A stretch of 64,000 nucleotides of DNA, taken from positions 1 to 64,000 of the forward strand of contig CAJTGB010000003.1 in NCBI GenBank assembly GCA_910575835.1, written 5' to 3'. The notes beneath the pieces are model-generated. The model ran no database searches and was not told where the DNA came from. It was given only the letters and a program-made list of their open reading frames with translations. Origin of the DNA: Lachnospiraceae bacterium (GTDB taxonomy: Bacteria > Bacillota > Clostridia > Lachnospirales > Lachnospiraceae). Of this stretch, positions 50,663 through 59,056 are shown in pieces (position 1 is the first letter of the stretch; the number at the start of each line of letters is the position of its first letter). Both the position numbers and the translations under genes were made by a program.

Positions 50663-50705
50663 AATGGTCAATGGTTATAAATATCATTATAACCCATTGA
50701 CCATT
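50663..50705. promoter_or_regulatory. Operator of the TetR-ABC operon
   Basis: AATGGTCAATGGTTATAA (50663-50680) and TTATAACCCATTGACCATT (50687-50705) are inverted copies differing by one inserted base. The minus-strand TATAAT in the right arm is a likely -10 box, so a bound TetR dimer pair would block transcription. Confidence 0.7.
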
Positions 50706-50720
50706 TTTGAGAAGCCCTTT

Positions 50721-51533
50721 TTACATATTCACGATCACTTCCGTCACAAGCCTTTTAAACTCTGCCGACACGCGGTCCGCTGTATCCTGTACTTCCTTAT
50801 GATCCAGCTTCTTGTCCGAGACGCCCGCCGCAAGATTCGTGATACAGGATATTCCGCACACTTCAAGCCCCATATGACGGGCAGCCATCGCCTCGCATGC
50901 CGTGCTCATTCCCACGGCGTCGCCGCCCCACATCCTACACATCCTGATCTCCGCAGGCGTCTCGTAGTTGGGTCCCGTAAGCTGCACATATACCCCTTCC
51001 TGAAGCCCGATCCCGCATGTCACGGCAGCATTGCGGATCACCTCCTGCAAACGCTTGCTGTACACCTCGCTCATATCCGGGAAACGCACTCCAAGCTCAT
51101 CTATATTGGAGCCGATCAGCGGACTTGGAATCCCGGTCGTTATATGATCGGTGATCATCATGAAATCCCCCGGCTTAAAGTTCTCGTTCACTCCTCCGGC
51201 AGCGTTGGTCAGCAAGATCTTCCTGGCTCCAAGCATTCCCATGAGACGGGTAGGAAGGACGACGTCCGACATAGGGTAACCTTCATAATAATGTACCCTT
51301 CCCTGCATGATCACAACCGGGATCTCTCCCGCATATCCGAACACAAACCGTCCTTTATGCCCTGCCACTGTCGATACCGGAAATCCTTCGATCTCCGTGT
51401 AGTTCATAGCCGCTTCCACCGTTATCTCGTCTGCATAATCTCCAAGCCCGGATCCTAAGATCACTCCGATCTCCGGCTTAAAATCCGTCTTCTTCCGTAC
51501 ACTTTCCAAACAAGTCATTAATTTCTGATACAT
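50721..51533 (-). CDS. Purine-nucleoside phosphorylase
   Basis: The 270-residue enzyme is a class I (trimeric-type) PNP that splits inosine and guanosine into base and ribose 1-phosphate. Motifs include GVILGSGLGDYAD, QGRVHYYEGYPM, LTNAAGGVNENF, LTGPNYETPAE and the MSTACEAMAARHMG segment. AAAGGAG precedes the ATG. It is read with the uridine phosphorylase gene upstream. The ribose 1-phosphate can be passed on to the phosphopentomutase DeoB. Confidence 0.92.
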   Translation of the reverse strand: MYQKLMTCLESVRKKTDFKPEIGVILGSGLGDYADEITVEAAMNYTEIEGFPVSTVAGHKGRFVFGYAGEIPVVIMQGRVHYYEGYPMSDVVLPTRLMGMLGARKILLTNAAGGVNENFKPGDFMMITDHITTGIPSPLIGSNIDELGVRFPDMSEVYSKRLQEVIRNAAVTCGIGLQEGVYVQLTGPNYETPAEIRMCRMWGGDAVGMSTACEAMAARHMGLEVCGISCITNLAAGVSDKKLDHKEVQDTADRVSAEFKRLVTEVIVNM

Positions 51534-51579
51534 ATGAATCCTCTCCTTTACTTCTCAGTCAATCTGCTCTGTCCTCCAG

Positions 51580-51635
51580 ATTGCCGCTGAATCTATCTTC
51601 TCTCATACATTGCCGCTGGATCTATCTTCTCTCAT
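51580..51635 (-). repeat. Two tandem 29-bp units over the uridine phosphorylase stop
   Basis: ATTGCCGCTGAATCTATCTT… (51580-51606) is repeated as ATTGCCGCTGGATCTATCTT… (51609-51635) with one mismatch and a 2-bp junction. On the minus strand the copies encode MREDRSSGN before, and MREDRFSGN after, the present stop codon. The shift of 29 bp creates the TGA. Confidence 0.8.
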
Positions 51636-52400
51636 ATCTTCTCGGATCAGAGTCCTCAGCGCTTCAACCGCTACTCGGATCGCCATATCCGTATCGTGGA
51701 CGACCGGATTATCAAGCCCTTCCTTCTCCCTCTCCTGATTAGCAACCACAAGGAAGCAGGAACCTACCCTGACACGCAGGCTGCTCGCAACTACGAACAG
51801 AGCCGCCGACTCCATCTCCGATGCCAGACAGCCAAGCCTCTTCCAGGCTTCCCATTTGTTAAGCAGTTCGTAGCTGACAGGCTTGACCTCCGGGGAATGC
51901 TGTCCATAGAAGGAATCCTTGCACTGAACCACCCCCACATGATAATTCTGTTCAAGCTTCCTGGCCGCGTCGGTCAGAGCATTTACGATCTGAATATCCG
52001 CTACCGCCGGGAACTCGATCGGCGCGTATTCCCTGCTGGTCCCCTCCATACGGATCGCTCCGCTTGCGATCACTACATCGCCGCTCATCACTTCCGTCTG
52101 CATGCCGCCGCAGGTCCCGATCCGTATAAATGTATCCGCGCCCGACATCACTAGCTCTTCCATGGCAATCGATGCCGAAGGTCCCCCGATCCCCGTCGAT
52201 GTAACGCTTACCTTGACCCCGTCCAGATATCCTGTGTATGTGACATACTCCCTGCTGTCCGCCATCAGCTTCGCATCGTCAAAATACTTCGCGATCTTGG
52301 CACAGCGTTTCGGATCTCCCGGCATGATCACATATTTTCCAACATCCCCTTCTCCTACCTGAATATGATACTGTTTGCCTGCATTTTCAGAATAATTCAT
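51603..52400 (-). CDS. udp: Uridine phosphorylase
   Basis: The 265-residue hexameric-type nucleoside phosphorylase shows [21 protein letters not shown] at the N-terminus (written in part), RIGTCGGMQ, the active-site segment [13 protein letters not shown] and MESAALF. These fit Udp rather than DeoD. It splits uridine to uracil and ribose 1-phosphate. The C-terminal tail [10 protein letters not shown] is cut by a stop codon born from a 29-bp tandem duplication; the active domain is not affected. The gene precedes PNP in a likely two-gene operon. Confidence 0.9.
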   Translation of the reverse strand: MNYSENAGKQYHIQVGEGDVGKYVIMPGDPKRCAKIAKYFDDAKLMADSREYVTYTGYLDGVKVSVTSTGIGGPSASIAMEELVMSGADTFIRIGTCGGMQTEVMSGDVVIASGAIRMEGTSREYAPIEFPAVADIQIVNALTDAARKLEQNYHVGVVQCKDSFYGQHSPEVKPVSYELLNKWEAWKRLGCLASEMESAALFVVASSLRVRVGSCFLVVANQEREKEGLDNPVVHDTDMAIRVAVEALRTLIREDMREDRSSGNV

Positions 52401-52562
52401 AGAATCCCTCGCTTTCTATATATCTTTCCGCTCCATCTAAGCCGTTGTTATGTGATACTCTATAGATACATTTTACAGATAATTCCGCCTTACAAAAAGC
52501 CGTGATTATAGCCAAATCTACGCCCCCTTTTTTATGCACATTATACAGCCCCTCCTTTTAAA

Positions 52563-52844
52563 ATGCCGTCTAACATCCGTACCTACAGTTTCTACTGTTT
52601 AATCCATAATAGGGATTATTGGGTATTATCCGGGACTTGTATCAGGCAGACATCCATGCCTCTCAAAAAAAGCAAACGAATTGTGCTTGTAGATGAAACA
52701 CAAAGAGAATACAGATTTACCTTGGATAAGGATAGCGGGCTGCTTCCCGGACATTACTATCGTTTCTACTTCTGGCAATCTGCTATACCTGATACCGGTT
52801 ATAAGAATATGTGTTACACTTTCTTTAATCAGCATAGACAGTAA
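52563..52844 (+). CDS. Hypothetical small protein (doubtful)
   Basis: The frame encodes up to 93 residues; the part from MPLKKSKRIVLVDETQREYR onward has protein-like composition (alternating strands, GLLPGHYYRFYFWQS). No family was recognised and there is no convincing ribosome binding site before either ATG (52563 or 52656). The surrounding 52401-53168 region is richer in AT than the genes around it. It may be a real small gene, a remnant or a chance frame. Confidence 0.3.
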   Translation: MPSNIRTYSFYCLIHNRDYWVLSGTCIRQTSMPLKKSKRIVLVDETQREYRFTLDKDSGLLPGHYYRFYFWQSAIPDTGYKNMCYTFFNQHRQ

Positions 52845-52886
52845 GGGTTAACTTACATAGATAATCACAACAACCGTAAATAGGCA

Positions 52887-52999
52887 GAAAAAAGCTATCC
52901 TCTACCGCAAATAGGGGATAGCTTGTGTAACTTGTAAACCATTTTGCATAAGTTTCCGTCTAGGGTAATGGGGATACGCCAATATCTCCGTTACCTTCT
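52887..52999 (-). ncRNA. Candidate small RNA with own promoter and terminator
   Basis: A consensus promoter (53006-53034) is followed, about 105 nt later, by an intrinsic terminator: AAGCTATCC pairs with GGATAGCTT (52916-52924 with 52892-52900), then six T's. Between them is a 12-bp hairpin (52984-52995 with 52964-52975, two G-U pairs, 8-nt loop) right at the 5' end. The unit has no plausible open reading frame with a ribosome binding site. TATCCCC occurs twice, in the 5' hairpin and in the terminator stem, recalling C-rich sRNAs that bind Shine-Dalgarno sequences. It is unrelated to any RNA family I recognise. Confidence 0.6.
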
Positions 53000-53005
53000 A
53001 TGCTG

Positions 53006-53034
53006 ATTATAAACTATCTTCTCCTCATTTTCAA
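53006..53034 (-). promoter_or_regulatory. Promoter of the candidate small RNA
   Basis: On the minus strand TTGAAA (53029-53034) and TATAAT (53006-53011) with exactly 17 bp between. It lies about 135 bp downstream of the adenine deaminase stop codon, in non-coding DNA. Confidence 0.7.
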
Positions 53035-53168
53035 GCATCTGTTTAAAAATAAGCTTGTTTCCCACTTCGGGAGTCTGGACTATTCTTCCAGAGCACACGC
53101 GAGTTTAAGTTTGGAAATCAGAGTCATTAGGATAGCTGCACCCTGCTGTCACTTAATGGAACGGCTGC

Positions 53169-54956
53169 TTATTCTGCAATGATCGGCAAAAATTCCTGAG
53201 TAACAGCATTAATCATGCCGAGATCCGTAAGCCGGGCTACCGGCACTACCGGCAGCGGAAGGATCGCCATATTAAAGAGCGGAAATGCCACGCCCTTCAT
53301 ACCCAGCGTTTCAAGCGATGCCTTAAAGCTATGGCTCTGAGCTGCGATCGTCTCGATCGGCGTATTAGACATAAGGCCGGCTACAGGCAGTTTCATCTCC
53401 GCAAGGATCTCGCCGTCACGGACGCTGACATAGCCGCCTGCATTTTCTTTCAGACGCTCGATAGCTATGACTGCATTCTCCGGCTTGTCATATATCACAA
53501 CGATGTTGTGGCAGTCATGTGCAACTGTGCTGGCCACAGCGCCTTCTTTGATTCCATAGGACTTGACAACCGCCTGTCCGATCGTACCCGCTCCATAGCG
53601 GTTAATAACCGCGGCATATTTCAAATCCTGATCGGCGGAAATATCAAGGAATCCATCCTTCACAGGCAGATCGGCTGTCTCAAAGTCAGTCATGAATCCT
53701 TTTTCCGGGTTAAATGCGATAATGTTACAGCGCACGTTGCCGTCACGGCCCGAAACCGCGATCTTCAGCTTGTCTGCATCGGGAGTCGGAACGGACACAG
53801 AGTTGATCTTTTCAATCTCATAGTCTTTGTCCTCGATCTCTGCAAGAAGCTTCCCGTCTTCCGCTACCAGCTCTCCGCCGTAAAATACTGCCTTAGGCTT
53901 AAGCTTCGTCAGATCTTCAAAGAGCAATACGTCGGCCGTATAACCCGGAGCAACTGCGCCGATGCCTTTAATCCCTGCCTCACGGGCCGCATTGATGGTC
54001 GCGGTCTTAATCGCGTCGACCGGATCCAGACCTGCCCGGATAGCTTTCTCTGCAATATAATTCTCATGTCCGCGCTTCAAGATATCATCAGACTCCGTAT
54101 CATCCGTAGCAAAAGTCACCAGATCCATATATCTGAAGTCCTTAACCCCCTGTATGATATCATCAATATCCTGGGAAATAGAACTTTCCCTCGCATCAAC
54201 ATTAATTCCCACACGTAACCTGTCACGGGCGTCCTGGGCGCTGATGCATTCGTGGTCGCTCATCGGACCTCCGCAGGCATACGCGGAAACCTCCCGCCCA
54301 TGGATGCAGAACATATGTCCCTGAGCGAACTTTTCTTCATCGAGACAATGACCGACTAATGACACCATTCTGGGCGCATTGTTCATGACGCCGTAGTAAT
54401 CCATGATCTCCGCAAGTCCTGCTACCCGCGGAAGCTTGAACAATTCGGCGATTTCTTCCACATCAAAATCTGCCCCTCCGTTTTCCTTGCCCGGAAGAGA
54501 CGGTACACAGGAAGGCGCCAGGATCAAGTGGCGCATAGGCAGATCTTCACTGCACTCATGCATATACTGAACGCCTCTCACCCCGAATACATTGCCGATC
54601 TCATGAGGATCGGTAATAACTGTAGTCGTTCCATGAGGAATGACAGCTTTCGAAAAATAACGCGGAGTCATCATAGTGCTTTCGATATGTATATGTGAAT
54701 CGATGAACCCCGGAGTCAGGTATGCACCTTTCGCATCATATTCTTTCGTTCCCTCCAAGGGGATCTCCTGGCGCCCTGTTTTATCTGGATCGCACTGTAC
54801 ATGGGCAATAAAGCCTTCACAGATGCCTACGTCTCCATCATAAATTTCTCCGGTAAAAACATTTACAATACGGGCATTTCTAATAACAAGATCACATGGA
54901 ACACGTCCAATTGCGGCATCAACAAGCCTCGTTCTGTTTTTGGGTTGAATTCTCAT
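53169..54956 (-). CDS. ade: Adenine deaminase
   Basis: The product of about 595 residues is an amidohydrolase that turns adenine into hypoxanthine. It has DLVIRNARIVNVFTGEIYDG, the metal-site GFIDSHIHIESTMM, TTVITDPHEIGNV, and the C-terminal domain with VAHDCHNIVV, all typical of the Ade/YerA-type enzyme. The ATG at 54956 follows GGAGG; an earlier ATG overlaps this site. It is transcribed from its own promoter (54999-55027), next to a GntR regulator, in a purine-degradation region. Confidence 0.93.
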   Translation of the reverse strand: MRIQPKNRTRLVDAAIGRVPCDLVIRNARIVNVFTGEIYDGDVGICEGFIAHVQCDPDKTGRQEIPLEGTKEYDAKGAYLTPGFIDSHIHIESTMMTPRYFSKAVIPHGTTTVITDPHEIGNVFGVRGVQYMHECSEDLPMRHLILAPSCVPSLPGKENGGADFDVEEIAELFKLPRVAGLAEIMDYYGVMNNAPRMVSLVGHCLDEEKFAQGHMFCIHGREVSAYACGGPMSDHECISAQDARDRLRVGINVDARESSISQDIDDIIQGVKDFRYMDLVTFATDDTESDDILKRGHENYIAEKAIRAGLDPVDAIKTATINAAREAGIKGIGAVAPGYTADVLLFEDLTKLKPKAVFYGGELVAEDGKLLAEIEDKDYEIEKINSVSVPTPDADKLKIAVSGRDGNVRCNIIAFNPEKGFMTDFETADLPVKDGFLDISADQDLKYAAVINRYGAGTIGQAVVKSYGIKEGAVASTVAHDCHNIVVIYDKPENAVIAIERLKENAGGYVSVRDGEILAEMKLPVAGLMSNTPIETIAAQSHSFKASLETLGMKGVAFPLFNMAILPLPVVPVARLTDLGMINAVTQEFLPIIAE

Positions 54957-54983
54957 ATCATACCTCCACATTATTATAGGTTC

Positions 54984-55027
54984 AAAGGTTGCACCTTTAA
55001 TTTACTACAAAGAAAAGAGCCTGTCAA
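54984..55027 (-). promoter_or_regulatory. Promoter and candidate operator of ade
   Basis: TTGACA (55022-55027) and TAAATT (54999-55004) on the minus strand with a 17-bp spacer, followed at once by the dyad AAAGGT-TGC-ACCTTT (54984-54998). A protein on this dyad would cover the start of transcription; the GntR regulator upstream is the nearest candidate. Confidence 0.6.
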
Positions 55028-55060
55028 GCTCTTTACGCATAACTTATATCAATATCCCAG

Positions 55061-55813
55061 CTATTCTCCATGGTCCACACGAAACAAATCAAAATGAATC
55101 AGATTCGTATCAAAATAAGCGCGCCCCCAAACAAGCGGTTCACTTTGCCGGTCAAATGCAATCGAGTCTAATAACAGAACCGATTGACACCGCAGCTTCG
55201 TCTTGTGCCCTAATGTTTTATGCAGCTTTTCTATCGTCATAGCTTCTACCCGTACCCGGTCGCTGTGTGCCTTTCTGCCAGCGTACTTTTCCAATATCTC
55301 GAAAGCATAATTCTTCTCCCAAATATCCCTGTCGGGTATCTCATAAAATAAGTTCCGGCTGCACCATCCCTCTGCAACGATCGCCATAATCCCATCTGCA
55401 TACAGCCAATACTCCATACGAAAAACCGGATCACCGGCTGCAATATGAAGTTTTTCGGCAACAGCCTCTCCTGCAGGCATCTCATCCAGAGAATAGATAT
55501 CGTGACTGGGCGAATGTCCGCAGCGTTCAATAAGCATACTGAAATCAATCATTTCCTGCAAATTCACACACACCGCAAGTGCTTCTGGATTAATAAACGT
55601 CCCCTGCCCGTGACGCCGTAAAATAATACCCTCACCCGCCATCTGGCTTAATACGGGCCGCAATGTGTTCCGGCTTACACCAAAACGATCCGCCATCTGC
55701 TGCTCTGTCGGAAGTTTATAGATTCCCTCTTCATACTGTTCTGCTATCAGGTCAAGAAGCTGGCGGCGGATCGCGTCCGATATCGTATTTCTGTCAATTG
55801 GCAGCATAGTCAT
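55061..55813 (-). CDS. GntR family regulator with UTRA domain (HutC subfamily)
   Basis: The 250-residue protein has an N-terminal winged helix (KLPTEQQMADRFGVSRNTLR, EGIILRRHGQGTFI) and a C-terminal UTRA ligand domain, the HutC/FarR arrangement. Effectors of this group are small metabolites; here a purine-related ligand is a reasonable guess from the neighbours. AAAGGAG lies before the ATG. It has its own promoter at 55851-55878, and its stop is about 100 bp before the ade start. Confidence 0.88.
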   Translation of the reverse strand: MTMLPIDRNTISDAIRRQLLDLIAEQYEEGIYKLPTEQQMADRFGVSRNTLRPVLSQMAGEGIILRRHGQGTFINPEALAVCVNLQEMIDFSMLIERCGHSPSHDIYSLDEMPAGEAVAEKLHIAAGDPVFRMEYWLYADGIMAIVAEGWCSRNLFYEIPDRDIWEKNYAFEILEKYAGRKAHSDRVRVEAMTIEKLHKTLGHKTKLRCQSVLLLDSIAFDRQSEPLVWGRAYFDTNLIHFDLFRVDHGE

Positions 55814-55850
55814 AGCGAGTCTCCTTTTTAATGATTCTTTTGCTTGCTAT

Positions 55851-55878
55851 ATTATACCATCTTCCCCGGAAAAGGCAA
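55851..55878 (-). promoter_or_regulatory. Promoter of the GntR regulator gene
   Basis: TTGCCT (55873-55878) and TATAAT (55851-55856) on the minus strand with a 16-bp spacer. Confidence 0.55.
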
Positions 55879-55889
55879 GTATACAAGAA

Positions 55890-55914
55890 GCAGCTAATCT
55901 TTTCGACTAGCTGC
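55890..55914. terminator. Short hairpin downstream of the purine permease
   Basis: GCAGCTAATC (55890-55899) and GACTAGCTGC (55905-55914) pair over 10 positions around TTTTC. Only short T-rich tracts follow on either strand, so it is a weak terminator at best. Confidence 0.4.
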
Positions 55915-55983
55915 CCTTTTGTATCCTGTCAAAATGTCAAATATCTATGCAAGCACGGCTTCCCGGCCCGTTGCTTCGCAGGA

Positions 55984-56078
55984 GTCAAAGACCGCGCTGC
56001 AGAGCAGCGGGGTCTTTGACCCTCGCGGCAGTCGCCAAATGTGCATGCAAGCATGCCCGCTTGGCTCGTTGCTCGCGG
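55984..56078. repeat. Palindromic intergenic repeat, copy 1 (downstream of permease)
   Basis: The element has two parts. Part A (55984-56020) is a hairpin with GTCAAAGACC / GGTCTTTGAC arms continued by CGCTGC/GCAGCG. Part B (56015-56078) is a 64-bp stretch ending GCTCGCGG that contains two GCATGC palindromes and GCCAA/TTGGC arms. Part B is identical, as reverse complement, to 57539-57602. The structure resembles REP/MITE-like non-coding repeats. Confidence 0.85.
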
Positions 56079-56088
56079 TAATAAACGC

Positions 56089-57516
56089 CTATTCTTCTCC
56101 TGCCTCCGGCTTCTTCTCCTTAGGCAGCACAAAACTTAATATCAGCGACACCACAAACACGCCTGCTACCGCATTTCCGTTAAATATATCTCCGACCGCC
56201 TGCGGAAAGGCCGCAAAGAAGTTCCCCGAGGTCTGTGTCAGCCCAACGCCGATACAGAAGGCAAGAGATACAAGAATCATCGTGCGGTCATCGAATACGC
56301 ATTCTTTCAGCATCTTCACTCCCTCATACATAATAGAGCCGAACATCATGACCGTGCATCCGCCCAGCACAGACTGCGGCAGCGAATTGAAGAACGCGCC
56401 GAGAGGCGGGAACAATGACGCCAGGATCAAGATCAGCGCGCCCATCAGAATCGTAAATCGGTTGATGACGCCTGTCATGGTGACAAGCCCTACGTTCTGG
56501 CTGAATGAAGTCAGCGGAAGGCACCCGAAGCACCCTGAGATCGTACTGGAGAATCCATCCACAGCAAGAGAACCCTGCAACTCCTCAATCTTGATATCAC
56601 GTCCCAATGTCCCTGTACAGACAGCCGTTGTCGCGCCCGTCGTCTCTGCCGCAGACACTAAGAATACGATCGCTATGGTAAAGAACGCTCCGATATCAAA
56701 GATCGGTTTATGGCTCGTAAGGAACACAAGCTGCGGAATGCTGAAGAATCCCACCTCGCCGATCGTCTTAGAGATGCCCGAGAAATCTATCATCGGAGCA
56801 ATTCCCGCCGCTGTAAATATACCGGACAGGATATATCCAAAGACCAGACCGACCAGGATATTCAGATTCTTGTAGACACCTTTCAGCAGATAACGCGAGA
56901 CAAGGCACACCACAAGCGTAAAACACCCTACCAACAGATGATACCACGCTCCGAAGGTCTCGGATCCGCTGCCCCCTCCCCAGGAATTCATGCCTACCGG
57001 CAAAAGAGAGAGTCCTATTGCGATCACTACGCACGCCGATACCACAGGGGTCAGGTATTTCTTCCAGTATTTCGCGCTTAATCCTACCACACCCTCGAAG
57101 ATACCGCCAAGGATCACGGCTCCGATCATTCCCTCATATCCAAGAGCAGGATTGGTACAGATCATCAGAAGGCTTCCAAGGAAGGTGAAGCTTACTCCCA
57201 TTACGATCGGCAGCTTCGATCCGACCTTCCAGACCGGATAAAGCTGCAGGCAGGTTCCGATCCCCGCCACGAACATGGCGCACTGCAGCAGACGGGTGAT
57301 CTCCGCCGCCGTCAGGGATTCTCCGGTTCCCTTCACCACAGCCGCGCCGCAGACGATCAGCACCGGCGCCAGGTTCGATACGAACATGGCAAGTACATGC
57401 TGCAAGCCGAAAGGAATTGCCTTGCCAAGAGGCACTCTTCCGTTTAATTTATAGATATTATCCTCACTTACGGTTGTAATTAATTCTTCTTTATTATTTT
57501 CCATCATTCTATCCAT
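56089..57516 (-). CDS. NCS2 family purine permease (xanthine/uracil permease type)
   Basis: The protein of about 472-475 residues has 12-14 membrane segments and the NCS2 signatures GLQHVLAMFVSNLAPVL near the N-terminus and SAAETTGATTAVC followed by DGFSSTISGCFGCLPLTSFSQNVG in the middle, written here in parts. The family imports xanthine, uric acid or uracil with H+ or Na+. Next to xanthine dehydrogenase genes it most likely carries xanthine or hypoxanthine. The start is uncertain: 57516 or 57507, with no strong ribosome binding site. Its gene is bracketed by two inverted copies of a 64-bp repeat. Confidence 0.88.
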   Translation of the reverse strand: MDRMMENNKEELITTVSEDNIYKLNGRVPLGKAIPFGLQHVLAMFVSNLAPVLIVCGAAVVKGTGESLTAAEITRLLQCAMFVAGIGTCLQLYPVWKVGSKLPIVMGVSFTFLGSLLMICTNPALGYEGMIGAVILGGIFEGVVGLSAKYWKKYLTPVVSACVVIAIGLSLLPVGMNSWGGGSGSETFGAWYHLLVGCFTLVVCLVSRYLLKGVYKNLNILVGLVFGYILSGIFTAAGIAPMIDFSGISKTIGEVGFFSIPQLVFLTSHKPIFDIGAFFTIAIVFLVSAAETTGATTAVCTGTLGRDIKIEELQGSLAVDGFSSTISGCFGCLPLTSFSQNVGLVTMTGVINRFTILMGALILILASLFPPLGAFFNSLPQSVLGGCTVMMFGSIMYEGVKMLKECVFDDRTMILVSLAFCIGVGLTQTSGNFFAAFPQAVGDIFNGNAVAGVFVVSLILSFVLPKEKKPEAGEE

Positions 57517-57538
57517 TTCTTATTATTACTTTTTATTC

Positions 57539-57636
57539 CCGCGAGCAACGAGCCAAGCGGGCATGCTTGCATGCACATTTGGCGACTGCCGCGAGGGTCA
57601 AATACTCCGTTGCTTGCAGCGGGGTCTTTGACTGCC
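57539..57636. repeat. Palindromic intergenic repeat, copy 2 (upstream of permease)
   Basis: 57539-57602 is the exact reverse complement of 56015-56078 (64 of 64 bases). It is followed by a degenerate form of hairpin A (57598-57632, GTCAAA … TTTGAC with a CCGTTGC/GCAGCGG stem). The orientation is opposite to copy 1, so the pair forms an inverted repeat around the permease gene. Confidence 0.85.
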
Positions 57637-57651
57637 TTACCCGCTCCTTCC

Positions 57652-58158
57652 CTATACTTCCAGAGCTTCTTTCTCCTTCCCCAGGCGGCGCAGCATAGTC
57701 TTCTTCACCGCACGGAAGATATTCTCATATCCTGTACATCTGCACAGATGACCGGACATCAGCTTGCGAATCTCATCATCCGAGAATTCCCGCTTCGCCT
57801 CTAAGATCTCCACCGCGCTCATAATGAATCCCGGGCTGCAGAATCCGCACTGCACCGCGGCCTCATCGATAAATGCCTGCTGAATATCGGAGATCTCCCC
57901 ATTCGGCCCGGCAAGCCCTTCCAGAGTCAGAATCTCCTTACCTTCCGCCCACACAGCCAGATAGATACAGGAATTAAAGCACTCCCCGTCTATGATAACA
58001 TTACAGGCTCCGCATTCCCCGACCTCGCAGCCTTTCTTCACACTGGTAAGCCGGTAATCATCCCTCAGCATATCCGTAAGCGACGCGCGGACATCCACCA
58101 TCTTCTCCACCTGCTTCCCGTTGATGGTGCAGGAAACTAATTTGTATTGTTTACTCAT
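57652..58158 (-). CDS. xdhC: Xanthine dehydrogenase-type (2Fe-2S) subunit
   Basis: The 168-residue electron-transfer subunit has the plant-type cluster motif KKGCEVGECGACNV followed by CFNSC, and the second, helical cluster motif QCGFCSPG and CRCTGY. It matches the small subunit of XdhABC-type molybdenum hydroxylases in length. Its ATG overlaps the end of the FAD subunit gene by 8 bp and has GGAGG upstream. The C-terminal tail beyond the second cluster is slightly extended (LGKEKEALEV). Confidence 0.9.
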   Translation of the reverse strand: MSKQYKLVSCTINGKQVEKMVDVRASLTDMLRDDYRLTSVKKGCEVGECGACNVIIDGECFNSCIYLAVWAEGKEILTLEGLAGPNGEISDIQQAFIDEAAVQCGFCSPGFIMSAVEILEAKREFSDDEIRKLMSGHLCRCTGYENIFRAVKKTMLRRLGKEKEALEV

Positions 58159-59038
58159 CGATCACACCTCCCGCAAGCCTAATGGATTCTCTCAATGCAC
58201 GCTCTGCCAGTACCACCGCGATATGCTGCCGGAATTCCTTAGAAGCCCTCCAGCTGTCGCGGGGATTGATGTCCTTAAGCACTGTTTCGGCAAATGCTTT
58301 CACATTCCCGCCTGACACCGTCTTGCCCTTCGCTGCCTCCTCTGCCTGCGGCGCGCGCATAGGCACCGGCCCCGCCACACCGTAGGCGATCCTGACATCC
58401 TCCATTACCATCTTATCCGAAGACAGCTTCACATTCACCGAACAGCCTGTAGTAGCAATATCCATAGCATTTCTCATGGCATATTTGATATAATGGCCTT
58501 TGTATCCTTCATAAGACGCCTTCGGTATAATGATCGCCGTCTGCAGCTCTCCCGGCCGCAGGTCTACGACCCCTGCCCTTATGTAGAAATCATGGATCGG
58601 AATTCTTCTTACCCCATTAGGTCCGGTGAGCTCAACGACCGCATCCCAGGCATGGAGCGTAGACGCAGAATCCGCAGAAGTCACACCGTTGCAGGTATTC
58701 CCGCCGATTGTTCCGATATTGCGGATCTGCGGCCCGCCTACCATATCGACCGCCTCTCCAAGCACATTGATATGCTCCTTGATGATCGGATCCCTCGTTA
58801 TATGTGAAAAGCTGGTAAGCGAACCGATACGGATCGCCCCGTCCGCCTCAAAACTTACTCCGCGCATCTCGTCAAGTCCGTAGATGCTGACCAGTTCCTT
58901 CCCGGCACGTTTTCCTTCCCGCATCTGCACCAGGACGTCGCTGCCGCCTGCAATGATCTGCGCTTCCGGATGTTCCGCAAGAAGCTTCACCGCATGCTCT
59001 ATACTCTCCGCCTCATAAAGCGCTTTTATGTCATACAT
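58151..59038 (-). CDS. xdhB: Xanthine dehydrogenase-type FAD-binding subunit
   Basis: The 295-residue protein has the FAD-contact motif IIAGGSDVLVQMREGK, the second motif TIGGNTCNGVTSADS and the C-terminal CO_deh_flav_C fold. It passes electrons from the iron-sulfur subunit to NAD+. The start at 59038 uses GAGAGGAGG, which is the last, partial unit of a run of 14-bp repeats (59057-59140) separating it from xdhA. Confidence 0.9.
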   Translation of the reverse strand: MYDIKALYEAESIEHAVKLLAEHPEAQIIAGGSDVLVQMREGKRAGKELVSIYGLDEMRGVSFEADGAIRIGSLTSFSHITRDPIIKEHINVLGEAVDMVGGPQIRNIGTIGGNTCNGVTSADSASTLHAWDAVVELTGPNGVRRIPIHDFYIRAGVVDLRPGELQTAIIIPKASYEGYKGHYIKYAMRNAMDIATTGCSVNVKLSSDKMVMEDVRIAYGVAGPVPMRAPQAEEAAKGKTVSGGNVKAFAETVLKDINPRDSWRASKEFRQHIAVVLAERALRESIRLAGGVIDE

Positions 59039-59056
59039 AATCTTAATCCTCCTCTC

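Noticed and set aside
55919-56875. Plus-strand open frame of 318 codons across the purine permease
   Set aside because: Antisense to the membrane protein gene; composition mirrors the hydrophobic codons of the opposite strand.
57517-57651. Purine riboswitch before the permease
   Set aside because: The leader is occupied by the 64-bp repeat and its hairpin; no purine-aptamer core sequences were found.
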